Shown piece by piece: positions 14,972-24,391 of a stretch of 34,522 nucleotides of DNA. The notes under the pieces were generated by a model. That model did not search any database, had not been told where the DNA came from, and worked only from the letters and a program-made list of their open reading frames with translations. This DNA is from JAZNUH01 sp045592225. GTDB taxonomy: Bacteria > Bacillota > Clostridia > UMGS1883 > UMGS1540. The DNA is taken from positions 1 to 34,522 of the forward strand of contig JAZNUH010000088.1 in NCBI GenBank assembly GCA_045592225.1. The letters are read 5' to 3'. Both the position numbers and the translations under genes were made by a program. Position 1 is the first letter of the stretch, and each line of letters begins with the position of its first letter.

Positions 14972-17425
14972 ATGAAAAAAATTACGGCGATATTTTGTGT
15001 AATAATTATGCTTATGGGTATGGTAATGCCCGTTTGTGCAAGTGATGACCTGTTTGTGGAGATTGCTCCCGACGGGCCCATAGGAGTACCTTATGATATT
15101 ACATATTTTTTCTTTACACACAATTCTTTTGAAGTAAGCACACAACAGGAGCTTGTGCGTCTGCTTGACCTTGTATACAGGTCGAAAAAGGATTATGTGG
15201 CAGTTTACCCTGCTGATGATATGCTTGAACTGACACAGCAGATGCTTACACAGTTTGCGGGAGAGCACGAGGAGGAATGCTGGTCAAAGGGCAGTGTGAG
15301 AAAAAGCGGTAAAGCTCTTATACTGGATATATTCTGGAAGCAGTTTGAATATAAGCTTGTTCCTGTGATAAACAATGCAAAAGAATTATACGAAGCGGTA
15401 CAGGAGAGCAAAACCCACCCCACATACGATAAGGTGTATCGTGTAAGTGAGGACTATTTAAGCTACAATACATACCTTGACAGTAGACTTGAAACAATTG
15501 CTGACGACGTACAGGAAAAGTATGGCGAGGATATTTCGACATATCTGCTTCATAGTACAACACAGTTTATAGACAGCCATGATGTACATTATATTTTTAT
15601 AAGTGTGGGTGTTGCAAGCCACTATGAGTATGATGAACAGCAAAAAGAGGCGGCACAACTCGGGCGTTATTATGATATTTTAGAAAACAGTGTACATATT
15701 CCCATTACTGATGACATGACAGACCTTGAAAAAATTGCGATTTTGCAGGCGAGTGTGGGAAATGTAATACGCATGTACGAAAGAACAAATGCACCGCTCA
15801 TGGAGGTTACATATTCGGTGGGAGTTGGTCAATGTATGCACCACGCATATGTGTTCCAATATTTTTGTAATTTATACGGCATCGAATGTGAATATGTTGG
15901 CGGTGATGTTACCTGGGATGACGAGGGACACGCATGGAATGCAGTGAAATGTGACGGAAACTGGTATATGTTTGACCCTCAGTGGATGACGCGGAGCGAT
16001 TCAAGAGACCTTGATGTAAAACATCTCGGAGTAACACTCTATGACGCAGAAAAGATGAGGGAAGAAGGATATATATGGTACGAGAGCAGATTTCCTGCAT
16101 GCACAGCAGAGCCTATAGTCAAAAAGGGTGAAGAATATTTCAAAGATGCCATTTTTCCTGAAGGGACAAAAAAATACGAGATGATAGAGGCGTATAATGC
16201 AAAAGACCCTATCGGCGGAGCACAACCGCTGATATATTATGATATATACTTCCATGCGGCAACAGGCACCATATACGCTATTGACTGCACACTGTTCAGT
16301 GACACCTTTAAAAAGGACGAAAACGGGATGTGGCAGGTAAAGGAAACGGTGCTTGAAATTCCCGCGGAGATAGACGGAGTAAAGGTTAAAAGAATAGCCG
16401 GAGACCTGTCCGACTACAAATCGATGAGAAATATATTTTACGAGCGCGGTTTTTGCGGCTTCTATGACAAGGTTATAATTCCTGATGGCATTACATTAGA
16501 TGATTTTGCGCTCAGTGGAATAAGCACAGAGCTTGCCATTATAGGCGACAATGTAACTGCGGGTTACTCATCCTTGCCTAATTTCCGAAATGATGGCGGT
16601 GTTGAAGCAGGTGAGAACTTTATTTACAAGGGAGAATATGCATATTCCGGTGAGGGCAAGCTTTACAAAAAGTCATATGACTACTATGACGAATTTACCG
16701 GCAAGGAAATTGTAATGTATCACTCTGATGCCGCAGACCTTAAAAATGATGAGGATTATCCCTTTGTTTATTTCAGCGGTTACGGCTGTAACATAGTCGA
16801 TTATGAGCCGGTAAAAACCATTACCCTGTGCAAAGAAACGAGGTATATAGACCCGCGGCTTAACAGATTGAACAGAAACTTTGTAGTTGACGACGAAAAC
16901 CCCTACTATACATCGGTTGACGGAATTTTGTACAACAAGGATATGACAACGCTTGTAAGCGTACCTGTGGGCATTACAAAAATAGAAATACCCGACACGG
17001 TAACAGAAATAGGCGAGTATGCTTTTGCCTATTGCAACTCACTTTCAGAAATTGTTATTCCAAAGAGTGTAAAAACAGTCGGCAACCGTGCATTTTTCCG
17101 CATATCGGGACTTGAAACCGTGTATTTTGAAGGGGCAGTTCCCGAAGGCTTTGAACCGAAAATGTGTGATGATTTCCGCGTGGTAATGAGAAGCAATGCA
17201 TCCGAAATGATGGCGGACTATACCATTACGGGTACACAAATCAGCATAGAAAACACACCCGATGCCGGCAGGACAATAATAGTATTTTACGATAAAAACG
17301 GTAGAATAATTGAAATAACAATGGGTAGAGAGGCTAAAATGCCTGTCTACGCAGAAAGATTTGAGGCTTTCTGCTGGGACAATAATATGAATCCCCTGAA
17401 ATACAAGGCAGAAGGAACACTTTAA
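14972..17425 (+). CDS. Secreted transglutaminase-like and LRR protein
   Basis: An 817-residue exported protein with a signal peptide (about 1-24, ending 'MPVCAS'). About residues 255-345 form a transglutaminase-like (papain-fold) domain with a full catalytic triad: Cys288 in 'GVGQCMHHAYVFQYF', His320 in 'EGHAWNAV' and Asp335 in 'WYMFDPQW'. Such domains act as peptidases, cross-linkers or amidases. After a long middle part, BspA-type LRR units occur near residues 655-715 ('ITKIEIPDTVTEIGEYAFAY', 'SEIVIPKSVKTVGNRAFF'). No SLH domain is visible. I choose ATG at 14972 because GGAGG (14962-14966) precedes it; the ATG at 14960 would overlap this site. The signal-peptide style matches its two secreted neighbours, which suggests a common surface system. 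Confidence 0.85.
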   Translation: MKKITAIFCVIIMLMGMVMPVCASDDLFVEIAPDGPIGVPYDITYFFFTHNSFEVSTQQELVRLLDLVYRSKKDYVAVYPADDMLELTQQMLTQFAGEHEEECWSKGSVRKSGKALILDIFWKQFEYKLVPVINNAKELYEAVQESKTHPTYDKVYRVSEDYLSYNTYLDSRLETIADDVQEKYGEDISTYLLHSTTQFIDSHDVHYIFISVGVASHYEYDEQQKEAAQLGRYYDILENSVHIPITDDMTDLEKIAILQASVGNVIRMYERTNAPLMEVTYSVGVGQCMHHAYVFQYFCNLYGIECEYVGGDVTWDDEGHAWNAVKCDGNWYMFDPQWMTRSDSRDLDVKHLGVTLYDAEKMREEGYIWYESRFPACTAEPIVKKGEEYFKDAIFPEGTKKYEMIEAYNAKDPIGGAQPLIYYDIYFHAATGTIYAIDCTLFSDTFKKDENGMWQVKETVLEIPAEIDGVKVKRIAGDLSDYKSMRNIFYERGFCGFYDKVIIPDGITLDDFALSGISTELAIIGDNVTAGYSSLPNFRNDGGVEAGENFIYKGEYAYSGEGKLYKKSYDYYDEFTGKEIVMYHSDAADLKNDEDYPFVYFSGYGCNIVDYEPVKTITLCKETRYIDPRLNRLNRNFVVDDENPYYTSVDGILYNKDMTTLVSVPVGITKIEIPDTVTEIGEYAFAYCNSLSEIVIPKSVKTVGNRAFFRISGLETVYFEGAVPEGFEPKMCDDFRVVMRSNASEMMADYTITGTQISIENTPDAGRTIIVFYDKNGRIIEITMGREAKMPVYAERFEAFCWDNNMNPLKYKAEGTL

Positions 17426-17445
17426 ACCAAAAGGAAGTATATAAA

Positions 17446-19194
17446 GTGAAAAAACAAAGCAGTTTTAATAATTTAAAATTTTTTGGCAAGTATTACAGGC
17501 CATATATAGGTATTGTAATTCTCGATCTTTTATGTGCCTGCCTTACCACTGTGTGCGAGCTGGTGCTGCCTATGATAGTGCGCTATATTACAAACGCGGC
17601 ACAAAACGGTGTAACTCTGCTTGTAAGCTCTGTGCTTAAAATGGGTGCATTGTATCTCTTTTTAAGACTTGTGGATACTGCGGCCAACTACTATATGGCA
17701 AACGCAGGTCATGTAATGGGTGCACGTATTGAAACCGACATGCGCCGCGATATGTTTGACCACTTAATGAAGCTTTCCTTCGGTTATTTTGATAACACCA
17801 AGGTAGGACAGATAATGTCGCGCATATCCAACGACCTTTTTGATATTACCGAGTTTGCACATCATTGCCCTGAAGAGCTGTTCATATGCTCTATTAAAAT
17901 TATAGGCTCATTTATAATTTTGTGCGGAGTAAATGTTCCTCTTACCCTTATAATGTTTGCGCTTTTACCCCTTATGCTTTGTTCGGTTATTTTCTTCCGC
18001 AAGGGAATGAAAAACGCCTTTAAAAAACAGCGCGAGCAGATAGGCGAGCTGAACGCACAGGTTGAGGACACTCTTCTGGGAATAAGGGTTGTAAAAAGCT
18101 TTGCCAATGAAGAAGGGGAAAGGGAGCGCTTTGAAGAGGGTAACGGACAGTTTTTTGAACGCAAGAAAATATCATATAAATATATGGCTCGTTTTCAGGC
18201 AAGCACCCGATTTTTTGACGGAATAATGTATGTTGCCATTATCACCATAGGTACACTGTTTATGATAAAGGGGCACATAGATGCCGCAGACCTTGTGGCA
18301 TACCTTTTGTATATTCAGACACTTATTACCTCAATACGCAAGCTGGTTGAGTTTACCGAACAGTTCCAGAGAGGTATTACAGGTATTGAACGTTTTACCG
18401 AAATAATGAACGAGGTTCCCGAAATCGCTGATTTGCCGGGAGCTATGCCAATAGACAGGGTAGAAGGGGATGTGGAGTTTAAAAACATAACCTTTTCATA
18501 TTCGGATAATGCAAAAAATGTACTCTCACACATAAACATAACCGCCGAAAAGGGCGAAAACATTGCCATAGTAGGGCCGTCGGGCAGCGGCAAGACAACA
18601 CTTTGCAATCTCCTGCCAAGATTTTATGAGCTTGGCGACGGTGATATAACCATAGACGGCTGCTCAATAAAGGATATTACCTTAAAATCACTCCGCAATA
18701 ACATAGGCGTTGTTCAGCAGGATGTGTATCTTTTCGGCGGCAGTGTAAGGGAGAACATCACCTACGGCAGCCACGATGCAACAGATGAACAAATGATTGA
18801 AGCGGCAAAAAGTGCAGGCGCTCACGAGTTTATTATGTCATTACCAGATGGGTATGACACCTATGTGGGAGAACGCGGACTTAAGCTTTCGGGTGGGCAA
18901 AAACAAAGAATATCCATAGCAAGGCTGTTTCTTAAAAATCCGCCCATTCTTATTCTGGACGAGGCTACCAGCGCACTGGATAATGAGAGTGAGCTTGTTG
19001 TTCAAAAATCCCTTGAACGGCTTGCAAAGGGGCGCACTACATTTACTATTGCACACAGGCTTACAACTATACGAAATGCTACAAAGATAATAGTGCTCAC
19101 CGATGATGGTATAGCCGAAACCGGCTCTCACGCAGAGCTTATGGAAAAGGGCGGAGAGTATGCAAAGCTTTATAGTCTGTACACCTCGCTGTAA
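17446..19194 (+). CDS. ABC transporter, fused permease and ATPase (exporter type)
   Basis: A 582-residue half-transporter of the type I exporter class. Residues about 20-310 are the six-helix membrane domain, and about 340-580 the ATPase domain with Walker A 'GPSGSGKTT' (about 375-383), Q-loop 'VVQQDVYLF', signature 'LSGGQKQR' (about 481-488), Walker B 'ILILDEATSALD' and the switch histidine in 'IAHRLTTI'. All catalytic residues are present, so it can work as a homodimer; no partner half-transporter is next to it. GTG start with AAGGAAG about 9 nt upstream. It closes the envelope cluster; the cargo (lipid, peptide or drug) is not evident. No terminator is seen after it. Confidence 0.93.
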   Translation: MKKQSSFNNLKFFGKYYRPYIGIVILDLLCACLTTVCELVLPMIVRYITNAAQNGVTLLVSSVLKMGALYLFLRLVDTAANYYMANAGHVMGARIETDMRRDMFDHLMKLSFGYFDNTKVGQIMSRISNDLFDITEFAHHCPEELFICSIKIIGSFIILCGVNVPLTLIMFALLPLMLCSVIFFRKGMKNAFKKQREQIGELNAQVEDTLLGIRVVKSFANEEGERERFEEGNGQFFERKKISYKYMARFQASTRFFDGIMYVAIITIGTLFMIKGHIDAADLVAYLLYIQTLITSIRKLVEFTEQFQRGITGIERFTEIMNEVPEIADLPGAMPIDRVEGDVEFKNITFSYSDNAKNVLSHINITAEKGENIAIVGPSGSGKTTLCNLLPRFYELGDGDITIDGCSIKDITLKSLRNNIGVVQQDVYLFGGSVRENITYGSHDATDEQMIEAAKSAGAHEFIMSLPDGYDTYVGERGLKLSGGQKQRISIARLFLKNPPILILDEATSALDNESELVVQKSLERLAKGRTTFTIAHRLTTIRNATKIIVLTDDGIAETGSHAELMEKGGEYAKLYSLYTSL

Positions 19195-19219
19195 ATTTAT
19201 CGGTAGCAGGATTACAGTC

Positions 19220-19248
19220 TTGACACCGGCAAAAAAATATCATAAGCT
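19220..19248 (+). promoter_or_regulatory. Possible promoter of miaB
   Basis: A perfect -35 TTGACA (19220-19225) stands 17 nt before the poor -10 TAAGCT (19243-19248). It is the best candidate in the 89-nt gap before miaB; read-through from the ABC gene is the alternative. Confidence 0.35.
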
Positions 19249-19283
19249 ATTTAATCAGAAACATACATAATAGGAGAGAAAAC

Positions 19284-20633
19284 ATGAACTATATCGAAGA
19301 GGTACGAAAATTAAACAGTGACCGCACATACAAGGCGCTTATAAATACATACGGCTGTCAGCAAAACGAAAATGACAGCGAAAAAATTGCAGGACTTTTG
19401 CAGGAAATGGGTTACGGCTTTACCGACAGTGAAACCGATGCAGACCTTATAATCTTTAACACCTGCGCTATACGTGAAAATGCCGAGAAAAAGTTTTACG
19501 GCTCTCTTGGTGCAATCAAAATTTTAAAGGAAATGCGCCCAAACATGATTATTGCCGTTTCGGGATGTATGACAGGGCAGGAGCACGTTGTAAAACGCAT
19601 AAAGTCCACATACAAGCAGGTGGATGTTGTGCTTTCGGCAAACAACTACAAAAAACTGCCCGAGCTTATTTACAATGCAAGAGCAAAGCACGACAGATTT
19701 TTTGACACCACATACGAGGACAAGGTGCCCGAGGAAGGTATTCCTGTTTTGCGCACCGATAAAATCAAGGCAGGTCTGCCCATTATGTACGGTTGCAACA
19801 ATTTTTGTGCATACTGTATTGTGCCGTATGTGAGAGGACGTGAAAGAAGCCGCAGTGAAGAGGAAATTTTAAAGGATGCACGAAGGCTTGTGGATGAAGG
19901 CTACAAGGAAATAATGCTTTTGGGACAGAATGTTAATTCCTATAACGGCGGCGGTGATAACTTTGCGCGTCTGCTTGAAAAGGTAAGCGATACAGGAATT
20001 GAGCGCATACGCTTTATGACGTCCCACCCCAAGGATATAAGCGACAGGGTGCTTGACGTAATGGCAGAGAGGGAAAATATATGTAAATGCCTGCATTTGC
20101 CCCTGCAGTCGGGAAGCAATAAAATTCTCAAGGCTATGAACAGAAAATACACAAGAGAAAAATACCTTGAAATTGTGGACAAGGCAAAATCCAAAATGCC
20201 GGGTATTGCACTTACAACCGATATTATTGTGGGCTTTCCCGGTGAAACAACAGCAGATTTTGAAGATACACTGGATATTTTGGAGAAAGTAAGATATGAT
20301 ATGATATATTCCTTTATTTTCTCACCCCGCAAGGGTACACCTGCGTATTCAATGGAGGATGTTATAACGGCGGAGGAGAAAAAAGCAAACTTTGACAGAA
20401 TGCTTGAGGTGCAAAACAGAATTTCTCTCGAAAAGAATTTAGAGCTTCGGGGAAAAACTGTACCTGTTTTGGTTGAGGGTGTAAGCAAAACAAAGGAATG
20501 TATGCTGACAGGACGCACCGAGGGCGGTAAAATTGTTAATTTCCCGGGTGATAAATCACTTTCGGGTCAAATTATAAATGTAAAATTAAACGAGGCAAAA
20601 ACATGGAATTTTGTCGGAGAAAGGATTGATTGA
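19284..20633 (+). CDS. miaB: tRNA-2-methylthio-N6-dimethylallyladenosine synthase
   Basis: A 449-residue radical SAM methylthiotransferase that converts i6A37 to ms2i6A37 in tRNAs reading UNN codons. The N-terminal UPF0004 domain has the second-cluster cysteines C25 ('NTYGCQQNEND'), C61 ('NTCAIRENA') and C95 ('VSGCMTG'). The radical SAM cluster is C171, C175 and C178 ('YGCNNFCAYCIVPYVRGRE'). A C-terminal TRAM domain follows from about residue 380. 'NTCAIRENAEKK' and 'RGRERSR' favour MiaB over MtaB or RimO. AGGAGAG precedes the ATG. The stop codon overlaps the likely start of the downstream YlbF-family gene, as in the ymcB-ymcA pairing of Bacillus. Confidence 0.95.
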   Translation: MNYIEEVRKLNSDRTYKALINTYGCQQNENDSEKIAGLLQEMGYGFTDSETDADLIIFNTCAIRENAEKKFYGSLGAIKILKEMRPNMIIAVSGCMTGQEHVVKRIKSTYKQVDVVLSANNYKKLPELIYNARAKHDRFFDTTYEDKVPEEGIPVLRTDKIKAGLPIMYGCNNFCAYCIVPYVRGRERSRSEEEILKDARRLVDEGYKEIMLLGQNVNSYNGGGDNFARLLEKVSDTGIERIRFMTSHPKDISDRVLDVMAERENICKCLHLPLQSGSNKILKAMNRKYTREKYLEIVDKAKSKMPGIALTTDIIVGFPGETTADFEDTLDILEKVRYDMIYSFIFSPRKGTPAYSMEDVITAEEKKANFDRMLEVQNRISLEKNLELRGKTVPVLVEGVSKTKECMLTGRTEGGKIVNFPGDKSLSGQIINVKLNEAKTWNFVGERID

Positions 20634-21024
20634 TATTACTATTTTTGAACAGGCAAGAGAGCTTGGAGAAGCAATACTCAAAACAGAAGAATACAAGAGA
20701 TATGCAATGGCTGAAATTGCACAGAGCAGCGATGAAGAGGCTATGGCGCTTGTAAATGCCTACAACGAAAAAAGACGTGAGCTGGGCAAGAGAATAAGCA
20801 TGGATAACCCCACAAAGGAAGAAATCGAAGAAATAAGAGCAGAGCTTAATGCAGAATTTGACAAGCTGCGCGCAAACGCTGTTGTTAACGAATACATTGA
20901 AGCAAACAAGGCATATTCCGAAATGGCTGAACAGATTAACAATATTATCAATATGTATATTTCGGGCGGAGAATCCTCATCATGCAGCGGTTCCTGCTCG
21001 GGTTGCAGCGGATGCAGCCACTAA
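20626..21024 (+). CDS. YlbF/YmcA family protein with a Cys-rich C-terminus
   Basis: A 132-residue helical protein of the YlbF/YmcA (RicF/RicA) family. In Bacillus these form the Ric complex with RicT, which carries Fe-S clusters and affects mRNA processing by RNase Y. The body is charged and helical ('RELGEAILKTEEYKRY', 'FDKLRANAVVNEYIEANKAY'), as in the family. The last residues 'CSGSCSGCSGCSH' hold four cysteines spaced CX3CX2CX2C, a plausible Fe-S ligand set. I prefer TTG at 20626 as start, with GGAG 7 nt upstream, overlapping the miaB stop; the longer frame from TTG at 20611 would swallow that site. Position next to miaB (ymcB in Bacillus) supports a YmcA-like role. Confidence 0.8.
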   Translation: MIDITIFEQARELGEAILKTEEYKRYAMAEIAQSSDEEAMALVNAYNEKRRELGKRISMDNPTKEEIEEIRAELNAEFDKLRANAVVNEYIEANKAYSEMAEQINNIINMYISGGESSSCSGSCSGCSGCSH

Positions 21025-21040
21025 AGAAAGGATATTTTAA

Positions 21041-24000
21041 ATGTCACTACGGCTTATACTTGGCAGACAGGGGAGCGGAAAAACCCATTTTTATATGAAT
21101 GAGGTGGCAACGCTTTCCTCTGCACCGTGGATAATTGTGCCCGAGCAATACTCCTTTACCGCCGAAAAGCGGCTGACCGAAAAAACAGGAGTTCACGGTC
21201 TTGGCGGAGCGGAGATTTTCAGCTTCAAAAGGCTTGCTCACAGACTTTTGTCAACAGGTGAGGGTGCGGCACTGCGCAGGGTAGATGCCTGCGGCAAGGT
21301 AATGCTTATCACCAAAATTCTCTATGAAAAAAAGGGTAAGCTTTCTGCCCTTCGCGGTCTTAGTGGCGAAGGGAGTACAGCCCAGGAAACGGCAGAGCTT
21401 TTTACAGAGTTTAAGCGATACGGAGTTACTCCCGAAGCACTCTGCGAAATGGCGGAGAAAACCGAGGGCAAGCTTTCGGACAAGCTTTCAGATTTAGCGG
21501 TTATTTACGGTGATTATGAAAGACTTATAAAAGAAAAATACATAGACGGAGACGATGATTTGACCCGCCTTTCTTTTGTGTTGCCCGAATATGCAAAAGA
21601 CAGGGAAATATATATTGACGGCTTTGACGGGTTTACCCCTACAGAGTTTGCCTGCATAGAAAAAATGCTGACAAGTGCAAAAAGGGTAACGGTAATGCTT
21701 GATATGGACAGTAGTGATTTATCAAAACCCGAGTTTTATGCAGTGGCAAAAACTGTGCATCGCCTTGAAAATGCGGCGGCAGAGCTGAACGTTAAAATTG
21801 AAAGCAGAGTATGTTTGTCATCCGAAAAGGAGCAGGGTCTGCCCGCGGTATTGGCTGACAGGTATTTTAAATACCCCACCGAGGTCTATGAAAATGAAAC
21901 CGACCTTATAAATATTTTTGCGGCAAAAAATGTTTACAGTGAAATACATGCGGCTGCAAACAAAATTGTGGAGCTGTGCCGTGACAAAGGCTATATGTAC
22001 CGCGATATTGCAGTTGTAAGCGGTAATGCCGATGTATTTGAAAAGTACATAAAAATTATATTTGATGAGTATAAAATAAAATATTTTCTTGACAGGCGAG
22101 TGAATATTCTAAATCATCCTGTAAGTGTTTTTGTTTTATCTGCTCTTGAGGTTATTGCCAAAGGATATACAAGAGAAGCAATTTTCAGGTGGGCAAAATC
22201 CGGCTTTGTACGTATTCCGGCAGAGGAGATAGATATACTGGAAAACTATGTTCTTGCAACGGGAATACGCGGTGATATATGGAAAAATGACGAAAAGTGG
22301 GATGTGCGTGCATCTCTGTACTGTGCCCAAAGTCATTTTGATAATAGCGAGGAAGAAGAGATTGAGGTTGCTGACAGGGCAAGAAGAAAAATAATTGCTC
22401 CTCTTTTAAAGCTTGAAAAAGAACTGAAAGAAGGCAAAACAGCGGCTGAAAAATGTATGGTGGTATATAAGTTTACCGAGGATATGAAGGTTAAAAGACG
22501 TATACTGGCTATGGCAAAGCTTTTAAGCAAAACAGGTAATCTTGCAGAAGCCGAAGAATATAAAAGCGTGTATTCGCGCCTTATGGATGCACTTGACGGT
22601 GCGGTAGATGCTTTTGGTGACGATAATGTGGGAATAAACAAATTTTACGAAATACTCAAAACAGGGCTTGACGCTTACGATGCCGCTATTGTGCCTGCGG
22701 CACTTGACGGTGTAAGCATAGGTCAGGCAAGCAGAGTAAACGGGTATGATGTAAAAGCCTTATTCATAATAGGGGCAAACGATGGCGTGTTCCCTGCGGC
22801 ACTTTCGGGTGGCGGGATACTGTGCGAGGATGACAGACGTGTACTTTGTCAGCAGGGCATGGAAATAGCGCCGGATATGAGCATAAAATGCACCGAACAG
22901 CAGTATCTTATCTATAAAACACTGGCAATGCCGAAGGAAAGACTTTATGTGTCATATTCTGTTGCGGATTTTGACGGCGCGGCACAGCGCCCTTCGCAGG
23001 TGCCGGCAAGAATAAAAGAACTTTTCCCAAAGGCAAAATGTGAGGGTGATATTGTAAACCCTGTGCCTGTTAACAGGATAAATTCTCCCGATGTTGCACT
23101 TGGCAGAGTAATTGAGCAGCTTGCATCGGGCAAGGGTGAAACAGGCGGACTTTACGGTTGGTTTATGCAAAAGCCCGAGTACAGGGACAGGCTTGAAACT
23201 GCGTCCCGTGCTTTACTATACAAAAACACAGGTAAACGCCTTTCAAACGAAGTAACAGACAGACTATGGGGCAAGGAAATACGAATGAGCGTTTCACGTC
23301 TTGAACAGTATGCAAGATGCCCGTTTTCATATTTTATTCAGTATACCCTTCGTGCAAAGGAACGCCGTGTGTTAGGACTGAAAAACGCTGATGCAGGCAG
23401 TTTTTTACACGATTTTATAGACATTTTCTCCCGCAGACTTGTGCAAAACGGAACATCGTGGCGAGAGGTTGACGACCAATATATTGAAACCGAAACAAAG
23501 GAAATTATGGAAGACCTTCAGCAAAAGCTTAACACTTATGCTATAAGCAAATCCAGAAGATACTACTATATTTTTGAACGCCTTACCGATGTGGTTCGCC
23601 GCTCTGTAAAAAATATAAGCGAGCACGTTAAAAGAGGCGAGTTTGAACCGGTTGGTTATGAACTATCCTTTGCTGAAAACGGGGATTTCAAGCCACTTTC
23701 AATTCCTCTGCCAAACGGAGCTGAAGTAACACTTACAGGCAGAATAGACAGAGTGGATGCAATGACCGGAGAAGAAGGCAGTTTTATAAGAGTAATCGAC
23801 TATAAGTCAGGCGCAAAGGAGTTTAAGCTGGACGAGGTTTTCTACGGGCTTAATCTTCAGCTTGGTGTATATATGACAGCAATTTGTGATAATAAGAGCG
23901 ATATGCCGGGACCGGTAAAGCCTGCGGCAATGCTCTATTACCGTTTATATAACCCTGTAATCGACGTAAATAACCCCAATGATATGGCGGAGGTTGTTAC

Positions 24001-24391
24001 CAGCAGACGCAAGAAAATGAAGCTTAACGGACTTATTTTATCCGACCCCGAAATAATAGGTAAAATGGACAAGGGAATAAGCGGAAGCTCCGACTTTTTA
24101 CCTGTACGTATAAATAAAAACGGTAGTGCCAGTGGTGTGACAGGCGAGCAGTTTAATGTATTGTCCCGCCACATAAAACGCAGAGTAAAGGAGCTGTCTG
24201 CCGCACTTTCATCAGGACGGACAGATATTGCGCCGTATATGAAAAATAAGCATACACCCTGTGAATTTTGCGATTATATGAGCATTTGCGGATTTGACAC
24301 CAAAACTCCGGGATGCAGTTACCGCAGAATAGGCATTACAGATAACGATGAATTATGGCAGAAAATGCGAGGTGAGCAAGATGAAAATTAA
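21041..24391 (+). CDS. addB: AddAB helicase-nuclease subunit B
   Basis: A 1116-residue subunit of the AddAB enzyme that resects double-strand breaks and loads RecA; AddB recognises Chi-like sites and cuts the 5' strand. The N-terminal P-loop is 'LGRQGSGKTHFYMNEV' (about 6-21). The C-terminal RecB-type nuclease includes 'GRIDRVDAM' and 'VIDYKSGAKEFKLDEV' (about 905-932). Fe-S ligand cysteines are seen in 'EQYARCPFSYFIQY' (about 758) and in 'CEFCDYMSICGF' near residue 1073; these cysteines are required in the Bacillus protein. Length is normal. AAGGATA precedes the ATG, 16 nt after the YlbF-family gene. Its end overlaps the addA start by 11 nt. Confidence 0.96.
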   Translation: MSLRLILGRQGSGKTHFYMNEVATLSSAPWIIVPEQYSFTAEKRLTEKTGVHGLGGAEIFSFKRLAHRLLSTGEGAALRRVDACGKVMLITKILYEKKGKLSALRGLSGEGSTAQETAELFTEFKRYGVTPEALCEMAEKTEGKLSDKLSDLAVIYGDYERLIKEKYIDGDDDLTRLSFVLPEYAKDREIYIDGFDGFTPTEFACIEKMLTSAKRVTVMLDMDSSDLSKPEFYAVAKTVHRLENAAAELNVKIESRVCLSSEKEQGLPAVLADRYFKYPTEVYENETDLINIFAAKNVYSEIHAAANKIVELCRDKGYMYRDIAVVSGNADVFEKYIKIIFDEYKIKYFLDRRVNILNHPVSVFVLSALEVIAKGYTREAIFRWAKSGFVRIPAEEIDILENYVLATGIRGDIWKNDEKWDVRASLYCAQSHFDNSEEEEIEVADRARRKIIAPLLKLEKELKEGKTAAEKCMVVYKFTEDMKVKRRILAMAKLLSKTGNLAEAEEYKSVYSRLMDALDGAVDAFGDDNVGINKFYEILKTGLDAYDAAIVPAALDGVSIGQASRVNGYDVKALFIIGANDGVFPAALSGGGILCEDDRRVLCQQGMEIAPDMSIKCTEQQYLIYKTLAMPKERLYVSYSVADFDGAAQRPSQVPARIKELFPKAKCEGDIVNPVPVNRINSPDVALGRVIEQLASGKGETGGLYGWFMQKPEYRDRLETASRALLYKNTGKRLSNEVTDRLWGKEIRMSVSRLEQYARCPFSYFIQYTLRAKERRVLGLKNADAGSFLHDFIDIFSRRLVQNGTSWREVDDQYIETETKEIMEDLQQKLNTYAISKSRRYYYIFERLTDVVRRSVKNISEHVKRGEFEPVGYELSFAENGDFKPLSIPLPNGAEVTLTGRIDRVDAMTGEEGSFIRVIDYKSGAKEFKLDEVFYGLNLQLGVYMTAICDNKSDMPGPVKPAAMLYYRLYNPVIDVNNPNDMAEVVTSRRKKMKLNGLILSDPEIIGKMDKGISGSSDFLPVRINKNGSASGVTGEQFNVLSRHIKRRVKELSAALSSGRTDIAPYMKNKHTPCEFCDYMSICGFDTKTPGCSYRRIGITDNDELWQKMRGEQDEN

